The notes beneath the pieces were generated by a model. It was not told where the DNA came from. It saw only the letters and a list, made by a program, of their open reading frames with translations, and ran no database searches. This document shows, in pieces, positions 28,519 to 35,383 of a stretch of DNA of 64,000 bases. Where the stretch lies: positions 3,163,501 to 3,227,500 of the forward strand of contig NZ_AP023367.1 in NCBI RefSeq assembly GCF_014218335.1. Direction: 5' to 3'. Source of the DNA: Anaerocolumna cellulosilytica (lineage in GTDB: Bacteria > Bacillota > Clostridia > Lachnospirales > Lachnospiraceae). A program made the position numbers and the translations under genes. The stretch's first letter is position 1. Each line of letters starts with the position of its first letter.

Positions 28519-28743
28519 TTACATTTGCTAAAAAATAACGAAATATTATGTAATTAACCGGGAACTTTTATGTATTTTATCTCATGATTCAGGCGCGAAA
28601 GTTAGCTTTTTGTTTAACAAATATTAAATTACTTTCAAACCTCTCTTTTTATTGGTGATTTTTTTAGTTAAATAAATTTTTTAACATTCCAGTAATATTA
28701 CACCCATCAGCTAATTTTTCATTAATATTGTGATAAAAGCCAG

Positions 28744-28763
28744 CAAAAAACGTACCTGTTTCT
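28744..28763 (+). repeat. Left terminal inverted repeat of the trio element
   Basis: This 20-bp sequence contains AAAAACGTACCT, whose exact reverse complement occurs at 35360-35371. Allowing one extra A and one inserted or changed base, the match extends over 18-20 bp on both sides. The orientation is inward from both ends of the trio element. Confidence 0.6.
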
Positions 28764-28791
28764 TGACGGAATGTAAGGTAAATGTTATAAT
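28763..28791 (+). promoter_or_regulatory. Inward-facing consensus promoter at the element's left end
   Basis: TTGACG (28763-28768), 17-bp spacer, TATAAT (28786-28791) on the plus strand. No plus-strand gene follows. Transcription would run into the hairpin at 28884-28918, giving an RNA of roughly 120 nt convergent with the cargo gene. Confidence 0.6.
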
Positions 28792-28825
28792 CAAATAGTT
28801 TCTAACCATATATTTCATGAAGTTG

Positions 28826-28849
28826 TATTTGATTATATATAATCAAATA
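28826..28849. repeat. 24-bp perfect palindrome with flanking TATAATCAAA copies
   Basis: The two halves (28826-28837 and 28838-28849) are exact reverse complements. The half-site core TATAATCAAA recurs at 28786 and 28851, giving four copies within 75 bp. This is the sort of clustered site expected for a DNA-binding protein at an element end, such as a recombinase or accessory factor. Confidence 0.7.
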
Positions 28850-28883
28850 ATATAATCAAAATATGCTACCTTGAATAAAAAAG

Positions 28884-28918
28884 AAGAGTTGCCAGAATCA
28901 ATATTACTGACAACTCTT
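28884..28918 (-). terminator. Terminator of the cargo gene
   Basis: Arms at 28884-28894 and 28908-28918 pair over 11 bp with one mismatch. On the minus strand a T-rich run follows. It lies 14 nt past the cargo gene stop and could also end the short plus-strand transcript from 28798. Confidence 0.75.
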
Positions 28919-28931
28919 TAATTAAATAAGT

Positions 28932-30077
28932 TTACTTTTCTTTGCGTCTTCTCATCAATTCTTTAAATTTTTCTTTTGAATTGAATTCTATTCCAAGATC
29001 CTCTTCTAGCATTTCGATATCCACTTGTATTTCAGTTACAATGTTTTCTTGTAATTCCTGCAATTCAGAATATATTCCGGAAATATTTCTATTACATTCA
29101 TTTATTGTATTTATCGAATCAGATGCTTTGGATTCAATGATACACTCTATTCTTTCAATTCTATCTGACAATGATTCCAATTCCTCCAGAATGTCCTCTT
29201 TTATTTTGATTATGAACTCCAAGCGATTCCCATATGTGTGGTTCATTCTTTTTAAATTGCTTTGAATTCTTTTATTACACTTTCTATAGTATTTTACGAT
29301 CTGTTTTTTCTTTATATCTAAGTTACTAAAATCAGTTTGTTTTACATCAATGATTTTATATAAGTATTGAATCAAAGCTTCTTTTTTTTCTGAACTTTTC
29401 TCAGAAACATACTCATTACACCAATCGTCATAATTGGTTTCTAGTAAATCAAGTTCAAAAAACCCCCCACGAATATTCAATTCGATTTTGTTTTTAGTAA
29501 TGTATGCATTAATTGTTTCTTGAATAGAAGCTTTTAGCTTAGAGTATTCCAGATTATATGAATCCTCCACTTTTTGAAGTTTAGGTTCAAATTTAAATCC
29601 TATTTCTTTAATATAGTGTTTTTCTTTTGCTGAATTATTATTATCTATTTGCGTCTGTGGTTCCATCATAAATTCAAGAGGTACAGTATGTTTAATTGCT
29701 TTTTTCTTTTCATCTTTACTGATATACCCTTTTGTTCTTCCGGAAAATGCTTGAAATGAAATTACTGCAAAACATATATCTCTATATGAATCCAAAGAAG
29801 TCATACATGACGTGCTAAAGATTTCATTCAATCTTCTCAACATGATATATTCATTTTTTCTTTCATATAATTTATTAGATATGCTGTTTGACATATATGA
29901 AAGATATAATCCAACGATAAATAAAAAAGCTGCATATACTGTAGCTATAACAAATGTATCACCTTTATCATCTAGTTTATTGTAGTACACAAAGCACCCT
30001 ATAGTTACTCCAATAGTAACAAGTGCAGTAACCATTCTATATAATTTTTCTGATAAGCTAAATATTTTAAATTTCAT
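28932..30077 (-). CDS. Cargo gene: two-TM coiled-coil protein of unknown function (381 aa)
   Basis: I do not recognise a family. The N-terminus carries two predicted TM helices (about residues 14-32 and 43-65) with a short loop. A Lys/Glu-rich cytosolic region follows, with a long coiled coil near 270-365 (ILEELESLSDRIERIE) and a very basic C-terminus (RRRKEK). The gene has its own promoter, terminator and a GGGGGGAG-type Shine-Dalgarno, and is strongly AT-rich. Its place behind the trio is where these elements carry cargo, often defence or offence genes. A membrane effector in anti-phage defence is a reasonable guess but unsupported by any motif. Confidence 0.7.
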   Translation of the reverse strand: MKFKIFSLSEKLYRMVTALVTIGVTIGCFVYYNKLDDKGDTFVIATVYAAFLFIVGLYLSYMSNSISNKLYERKNEYIMLRRLNEIFSTSCMTSLDSYRDICFAVISFQAFSGRTKGYISKDEKKKAIKHTVPLEFMMEPQTQIDNNNSAKEKHYIKEIGFKFEPKLQKVEDSYNLEYSKLKASIQETINAYITKNKIELNIRGGFFELDLLETNYDDWCNEYVSEKSSEKKEALIQYLYKIIDVKQTDFSNLDIKKKQIVKYYRKCNKRIQSNLKRMNHTYGNRLEFIIKIKEDILEELESLSDRIERIECIIESKASDSINTINECNRNISGIYSELQELQENIVTEIQVDIEMLEEDLGIEFNSKEKFKELMRRRKEK

Positions 30078-30115
30078 TTTCTCCCCCCTATATGAATACA
30101 GTTTGTTATTGCTTT

Positions 30116-30144
30116 ATAATACCGAAAGTGAATTTTAAATGCAA
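30116..30144 (-). promoter_or_regulatory. Promoter of the cargo gene
   Basis: Minus strand: TTGCAT (30139-30144), 17-bp spacer, TATTAT (30116-30121), about 40 nt before the cargo start. It implies that the cargo is expressed independently of the trio. Confidence 0.55.
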
Positions 30145-30167
30145 TTTGATATTGACAAGGTCATTAT

Positions 30168-30227
30168 CTAATGATATGTAGTTAAATCCAGTGATGCATA
30201 TAGTTCAAATCTTTCTTTTCCTTTCAT
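30168..30227 (-). CDS. Possible 19-aa small ORF between gmtX-like gene and cargo
   Basis: ATG at 30227 has GGAGG about 5 nt upstream and runs 19 codons to TAG. The product (starting MKGKERFE) resembles nothing I know. It could be a leader peptide, a tiny gene or chance. Confidence 0.25.
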   Translation of the reverse strand: MKGKERFELYASLDLTTYH

Positions 30228-30292
30228 GAGACCTCCGTAGCTATAGGTAAGTAATTATATAATATTACTAAAATAATAATATATTATTACTG

Positions 30293-30946
30293 TCAAATCC
30301 GCTTAAGAACTTTTTTAATAGCACTAATATATCCCGGTTTATATATCTGCATTCCTTTTTCTTTGACTCTGCCATATGTATCAGAAGTCCAACCCATATG
30401 TTTCATAAATTCATCTGAAATCGCATCCCTTAGAGCAGTTAGTTCTGTTTCTGTTAAATCATGCGAAGCTGAAACCACTACAACATTCTGATTGCTTAAA
30501 TTATTGCTATCTTTATTTGGACGCATATCTATTGTAAGAGTTGTTTGCTCTTTTAATAGAGAATTCTCTCGCTTGAGCTTCTTGTTTTCTGCTATAAGCA
30601 TACCAACGAGAGCTCGTGTAGTTGGATCTGATACACTTGCTAAGATATCATCATTTATTGTTGATGTTTTTTCTTTCTTTGGCTTTTTTGTAGTGGTATT
30701 AGAATAGACAGCCCAAAGATTTATTAATGCTCGATAATCACCGGCATTCTTGTTTCGTAACCCCTGTTCACTGGGACCGCATTCATCAGCAATAAGCCTA
30801 GCAATTGTGCCTAATGAAAAATCTTTTACATTTGACTCTGATTGCTTTCTGCAAGTGTCATGTATCAATTCCAATGTTTTCTTTTTTCGTGTTGATGCAT
30901 TCTCATAAAGCTGTGAGAATAGTTCATCAGGATGCATATTAACCAT
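30293..30946 (-). CDS. gmtX: GmtX-like accessory protein of the mobile trio (217 aa)
   Basis: This is the third gene of the trio. The N-terminal half is helical (LFSQLYENASTRKKKTLE, then SLGTIARLIADECGPSEQGLRNK). A short coiled coil follows at about 118-135 (LIAENKKLKRENSLLKEQ), and the C-terminal domain has DLTETELTALRDAISDEF. Size, position after the large integrase and the N-terminal pattern match my recollection of GmtX. The start at 30946 is set by GGAGG 7 nt upstream; an earlier TTG overlaps the preceding gene's end. By analogy with TnpC of Tn554 it may modulate recombination; this is not shown. Confidence 0.65.
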   Translation of the reverse strand: MVNMHPDELFSQLYENASTRKKKTLELIHDTCRKQSESNVKDFSLGTIARLIADECGPSEQGLRNKNAGDYRALINLWAVYSNTTTKKPKKEKTSTINDDILASVSDPTTRALVGMLIAENKKLKRENSLLKEQTTLTIDMRPNKDSNNLSNQNVVVVSASHDLTETELTALRDAISDEFMKHMGWTSDTYGRVKEKGMQIYKPGYISAIKKVLKRI

Positions 30947-30950
30947 CTTA

Positions 30951-33710
30951 TTAACCTCCAATTCTGTTATTGTGTTCTGGTCTGTTAAAAGAAGAGCCTG
31001 TGTCTATAAACAATGGTGCCTCGTTTATTTTTATGGATTTTATTTCGTCAATAAACTCATTCTTAAATCCGATTTCTTCAAGCTTTTTACGACCAACAGC
31101 ATACGGAATGGAATCCTTCAGACCACCTGCACGGCTCATTAAAATCCTCATAAACTGATTTCCTGCAATAAGCTGTTCCTCATCCGACAGTGAGAACATA
31201 ACCGGCTTCTTGCCGTTATTTACGAGTGTTAAATCTATGATTTGTGACCTTTGAAGAACTGCCTTACTTGCATCCGTCTCAGGATACAGTTCTACACCGT
31301 TACATATGATTTGAAGCTGTTCAAGTTCATGTTCCGCATTATTGATATTTAACCCAACATCAGTAATAGAGCCAACCGGCACAAGCTGAACATTATCTTT
31401 TGAAGGCGTATCTTTAATTATCTTCATGCATTTATCTACAAGACGAAGGGTGGCATTATAATCATTGGCAAGTTTATCGTTCTTCTGTATTTCTTGTGCA
31501 TAAAGTTGCTCATATTTTAGTAACTCATGCTGTTTGGTAAATACATTCCCATTAAGCTCACATTCAAACTTTTGATTTTCGATTAACTCAATCTCATTCT
31601 GATAATTAATAACCCTTTTCCCGATTTCGCCCATATTGTAACCGATGACGTTGAAGTGATTTACCAGCCCGGGAAGGAAAGCAGGACCCGTAACAAACCA
31701 TCTACATCTTACACAGTTCTGCTCAGGAAATCCCGGTACTGGTCCATAAGTAGTTTTATCAGTATCATCATTTACATATGTGCCACCGGAATCGCATCCA
31801 AAACAGCCTTTTGGACAAATACCTTTATCACTGATAACAATACTTGCACCTGATTTTTGTGCATTAATAACTGCTTGATAAGCAATTGGATCATTTGTAG
31901 CAACACTTGTTTCCAGCTGTTCATACTTAGCATCTCTAAGAAACCTACCAAATACTTCTTTGTCATTTTCCAAGATTTTTTTCTCGCCTTGATTCATTTT
32001 ATCTGTTACATACGAAATACCAGCCTTTGTGTAATAGAGTGTCATAACAAGTCTTGCATGACCTGCGATAGCCTTGGAAAGAATCGGCATGGGTACTCCG
32101 CCTTCAAGTGCATATGCGGTTATTAAGGAAACTCTCAATGAGTGAAGCGGATAGTATGTAGTTCTTTTACTGTTTGGATTTACAAATTGCAATGAGCTTT
32201 CTTTTTCAGCATTTACGTTTGATTTTAAGCTTTCCTCTAGTTTAGCAAGTGTTTTGTACCAAAACCGTTTTAAACTATCCGTGGCAATAGGTAAATGTTC
32301 CTGCGTTGGAATTGTAGGATTTCTAAAAATAAAAGTTGCTGTTCCCATCTGTTTTAGGATTTTTATATCTTTAGTTGCCCCAAGATGAGTTGCAGTTAAC
32401 TCTGTCCAAGGTGTAGGTTTGGAAATAGGATTATATTTTTGCTGCCAATCTCTAAGTTTCGCAAGCCAATACTGAACTTCTTCATATTGCCAAGGAATTT
32501 CATAACCCTTATCGGATTCATCCTTATTTATATCTGCTGTTTTATTGGTATTGATGAAAAAACCTGTCATTACCATTTGCGTTGTCCGGTCTTTGAACTT
32601 CCTTAAAACGCCTCTTTCAAAAGGATTGTTTTTAGTACCTTTACTTAAACGTGAATCATTTTTAACCCATTGACCATGCATGTTTCTTACGGGCTGTACA
32701 TACTTGAAAGTATCCATTTCACCGCTGTCCAGCATCCTTACTTGATATGTTCTAAGTGGTAATAAAAGTTTTGTAAGTAATGCTACAGAAGGACCGGGAA
32801 ACCATAGTTCGTATACCATCTCTGGAAGACTTTTATTATCTCTTTCATATTTTGATGTTTCTCTATACCTAAAAACACAATCAGAGTCAGTTTTATCGAT
32901 TCTTGATTCATCAACAACAAACCAACACCCACCATGAGCTGGTGAATCAGTTACTTCCTGTGCAAACTTCCAATCTCTAAAGCAAGTAGCGTCAGGAGGG
33001 CATAGTATATTGCGGAGGTCTTTTATATATCTGTATGGCAGAACATTTTTATCTGATTCATTACGATTAGAGTTTTTCACTGAGTCGGGAAGGTACTTCG
33101 TGAAAGGGTTATGAAATTCGGCAAGTGTAAGTTTATTTCCGAAATCATCTTCAACAGAGAACTTTTCTTCAAGTATCCAATCCACAAAAGCAACCAGTTT
33201 TTTTGCACTCTTGATTGCACCAGACTGACTTTTATTAGAGGCAAATAAAATATCATAAAAATCAGGAACAACATATTCTTTTGAAAGATATTCTTGAACA
33301 GAACTGGTTATTTCATAAGGAATAAGATATTCCTTGAAAAATTTAGACAACGCCTGTAATGCATTACCTTTATTTCTTACAATAGTTTTTATCCATTCTT
33401 CAGCCAGTTCTTTCCACTCCGTAAGGCTGTTATCATATTGAAGAACCCATTCAAAGCTTTCATTAATTGATGTTCCATGCTTCCTAAGTTCAAGCTCTCG
33501 CTTGGCAGCCTTTTTTCTAAGAAGTTCTAACTTCATCTTTTCATTTGGACTCAATTCATCTTCATTAAAAGTCCCATCGGAGTTAAACGTTCTGAACCAT
33601 CTTCTGATTGTATAGGAGGATATTCCATATTCTCGCTCAATATCAGCGAATGTTTTCCCTTCGCAGAGTAGAGTTATCATTTTGTATTTAAAAGAATTAT
33701 CATATGCCAT
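30951..33710 (-). CDS. gmtZ: GmtZ-like large integrase (VPA1269-type), 919 aa
   Basis: The N-terminus (about 1-75) is a transposase-type HTH followed by a charged helix, resembling IS3 OrfA. The centre has LLLPLRTYQVRMLDSGE and a degenerate tyrosine-recombinase core with HSLR (about 523), GHARL (about 548) and a Tyr in LYYTK. A Cys cluster follows: CPKGCFGC near 635 and CVRC near 665, probably a zinc site. A long helical C-terminus completes it. It starts directly after the gmtY-like stop, with AGGAGA inside that gene, so translation is coupled. The match to GmtZ is from memory of LPLRTYQVRMLDSGE and the Cys-rich block. Confidence 0.75.
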   Translation of the reverse strand: MAYDNSFKYKMITLLCEGKTFADIEREYGISSYTIRRWFRTFNSDGTFNEDELSPNEKMKLELLRKKAAKRELELRKHGTSINESFEWVLQYDNSLTEWKELAEEWIKTIVRNKGNALQALSKFFKEYLIPYEITSSVQEYLSKEYVVPDFYDILFASNKSQSGAIKSAKKLVAFVDWILEEKFSVEDDFGNKLTLAEFHNPFTKYLPDSVKNSNRNESDKNVLPYRYIKDLRNILCPPDATCFRDWKFAQEVTDSPAHGGCWFVVDESRIDKTDSDCVFRYRETSKYERDNKSLPEMVYELWFPGPSVALLTKLLLPLRTYQVRMLDSGEMDTFKYVQPVRNMHGQWVKNDSRLSKGTKNNPFERGVLRKFKDRTTQMVMTGFFINTNKTADINKDESDKGYEIPWQYEEVQYWLAKLRDWQQKYNPISKPTPWTELTATHLGATKDIKILKQMGTATFIFRNPTIPTQEHLPIATDSLKRFWYKTLAKLEESLKSNVNAEKESSLQFVNPNSKRTTYYPLHSLRVSLITAYALEGGVPMPILSKAIAGHARLVMTLYYTKAGISYVTDKMNQGEKKILENDKEVFGRFLRDAKYEQLETSVATNDPIAYQAVINAQKSGASIVISDKGICPKGCFGCDSGGTYVNDDTDKTTYGPVPGFPEQNCVRCRWFVTGPAFLPGLVNHFNVIGYNMGEIGKRVINYQNEIELIENQKFECELNGNVFTKQHELLKYEQLYAQEIQKNDKLANDYNATLRLVDKCMKIIKDTPSKDNVQLVPVGSITDVGLNINNAEHELEQLQIICNGVELYPETDASKAVLQRSQIIDLTLVNNGKKPVMFSLSDEEQLIAGNQFMRILMSRAGGLKDSIPYAVGRKKLEEIGFKNEFIDEIKSIKINEAPLFIDTGSSFNRPEHNNRIGG

Positions 33711-35198
33711 CTATTTTCTCCTGAATAAGTATTTATTTCTTAAGTTGTTTTCTTCGTCAAACCATACATCTATTTCCGTTTGCATTGGAAGAACAAAACC
33801 ATTATCTAATGAAGCTGTTGCATTATTCAACGAATCTGTAACCTCTTCAACAGTTGGCTCTGTATATACATCCTGTGATTTTTCGGATTTGTGATGCATT
33901 GCCCTTTGCTTAATTATACTATCTATACCGGCTTTCTTTAGTCTCTGTCCATAAGCGTGTCTGTGCCCGTGTGGCGTTGTGCCATAGCTCTTTCCGACCA
34001 CTAAACCAATCTTTTCTACAGCCTTTTCATGGGATTCTCTCTGTGTTCTTAAAGGCATCATTTCACCTTTATATTGAGGGGAGTGAGATACGAAGGCAAA
34101 TGGATGAGTATCCTTTATACCATCACGAAGCCTCTTTGCCATATATATTTTCCATACATACATAAATATGTAGCCCCATTCCTTTGAAAGCCAGTATACA
34201 TGCATATACTTATCTTCGTCATTATCAAGTCGTGGTTCTTTCCATCCCGCAAACCTTTTATCCTTTGCGGAATACTTATTTCGAGGTAATAGGCCATATT
34301 TCAAGAGAAGATAACTTTCTCTATCTGTAACATATTTGCCAGTATTAGGGTTCTTAAAATCGTAAGGAGCTTTTCCTTCACTAGGATGATAAATTCGAAC
34401 AACAGCTAAATTTGAGTCTTCTGGATCAGGAAATACATCCTGAACCCATAGATGAAACACTTCACTATGTCTAAGTCCACCACCATGCATAAGTATAGTA
34501 ATGGCAATATCACGCCAGTTATGGCTGTCTATAATGCCTAATTCATCGTTCCTTCTTATGTTTTTAAATCCTTCCCAAAGCAAATTATGTATCTGGTTCT
34601 CAGGGAAATCTTTTGTATTTCCTCTTGATGAACAAGGTTTTCTTCTTTTGACAACATTACGAGCTTGTTTTGCAGTTTCTGAAATTTCATGAACATCATC
34701 TAAATGTCCTAAAAATGAATGTTGGCTCTTGTTGATTTGAGCCATCCAATTTAGCCTTTCTTCATACCTTGTTGCTTCTCTCCAAGGATTTAGCTGAACT
34801 GCACCATATTCGTTATATAACCAGTCTGAAAATCCATTTAAAGCTGATAGTAGCATATTTGCTGTTTCAACTCTTTTAGGGAGCCAATATAAACCAGACG
34901 GATCTAATCCATCCTCATTAATAGTTCCTGAATAAATGGATTCAGTGAATATTTCAAAGAAATCCTTGGCAGAAGTGTAGTTTTCTTGGTTTGATTCAAT
35001 ATAATCAAGCAATAAGCCTACAGCTTGTACCAATTTGTTATGCCAAGTTCTACTCTTGATTTTATTCTTTAATTGATATTTATGTAACTGTTCTAGTACC
35101 TGAGTATCACTATTGTGTTCAATCAGAATTGTAGGTAGGTCAATACTCCTTGCTGAATTATCTCTATATGTTTTTGTAGCTATTTGTACATGTCTCAT
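33711..35198 (-). CDS. gmtY: GmtY-like tyrosine recombinase (495 aa)
   Basis: This is a site-specific tyrosine recombinase with a complete catalytic set: Arg243 (GGGLRHSEV), His410 and Arg413 (TPHGHRH), His435/436 (MHHKS) and Tyr445 (DVYTEP). The N-terminal core-binding region spans about 35-180. It is the first gene of the trio, with the AT-rich right end of the element upstream, where ATATAGT repeats could be binding sites. It would catalyse integration and excision, probably with the adjacent large integrase. Confidence 0.85.
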   Translation of the reverse strand: MRHVQIATKTYRDNSARSIDLPTILIEHNSDTQVLEQLHKYQLKNKIKSRTWHNKLVQAVGLLLDYIESNQENYTSAKDFFEIFTESIYSGTINEDGLDPSGLYWLPKRVETANMLLSALNGFSDWLYNEYGAVQLNPWREATRYEERLNWMAQINKSQHSFLGHLDDVHEISETAKQARNVVKRRKPCSSRGNTKDFPENQIHNLLWEGFKNIRRNDELGIIDSHNWRDIAITILMHGGGLRHSEVFHLWVQDVFPDPEDSNLAVVRIYHPSEGKAPYDFKNPNTGKYVTDRESYLLLKYGLLPRNKYSAKDKRFAGWKEPRLDNDEDKYMHVYWLSKEWGYIFMYVWKIYMAKRLRDGIKDTHPFAFVSHSPQYKGEMMPLRTQRESHEKAVEKIGLVVGKSYGTTPHGHRHAYGQRLKKAGIDSIIKQRAMHHKSEKSQDVYTEPTVEEVTDSLNNATASLDNGFVLPMQTEIDVWFDEENNLRNKYLFRRK

Positions 35199-35209
35199 TG
35201 TTATACCGC

Positions 35210-35310
35210 CTATACATAAATATAGTTAGATTATAATATTATATAATTTACCATATATAGTATTAACTTACAACAATAAAAAAGAAACTATATCGTTAAA
35301 TATAGTATCT
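35210..35310. promoter_or_regulatory. AT-rich right-end region with repeated ATATAGT motifs
   Basis: ATATAGT-type heptamers occur near 35220, 35255, 35287 (inverted) and 35300. One pair forms an inverted repeat ACTATAT/ATATAGT with a 6-nt spacer. The region lies just upstream of the recombinase gene and inside the right terminal repeat, and may hold its promoter and recombinase arm sites. Confidence 0.35.
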
Positions 35311-35354
35311 TTTTAGTAGTTTTATTATATAATTTTAACCTTATATAACCATTT

Positions 35355-35372
35355 AGAAAAGGTACGTTTTTG
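35355..35372 (-). repeat. Right terminal inverted repeat of the trio element
   Basis: Read on the minus strand this matches the left repeat (28744-28763) with one A fewer and one further difference; the 12-bp core (35360-35371) is exact. It lies 11-12 nt from the stop codon of the transglutaminase-fold gene. Confidence 0.6.
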
Positions 35373-35383
35373 TACGAAGTATA

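Larger units (their letters stand above)
28744..35372 (-). mobile_element. Gamma-Mobile-Trio-like integrative element (6.6 kb) with one cargo gene
   Basis: The interval contains three abutting minus-strand genes resembling GmtY, GmtZ and GmtX, plus one cargo gene. It is bounded by imperfect inverted repeats (28744-28763 and 35355-35372) and splits a glycan-utilisation locus between the transglutaminase-fold gene (which stops 12 nt outside the right end) and the importer promoter. No target-site duplication is evident. The arrangement of two tyrosine-recombinase-like proteins plus a small coiled-coil protein also recalls Tn554 TnpA-TnpB-TnpC. The ends are my inference; the gene content is clear. 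Confidence 0.7.

Noticed and set aside
30168-30227. 19-codon small ORF as a toxin or antitoxin of the cargo gene
   Set aside because: The ribosome site is good but the peptide has no hydrophobic stretch or known pattern, so it is listed only as a low-confidence ORF.
28744-35372. Direct repeats as integrase attachment sites flanking the trio element
   Set aside because: I found no convincing direct repeat at the two ends; only the inverted repeat stands out.
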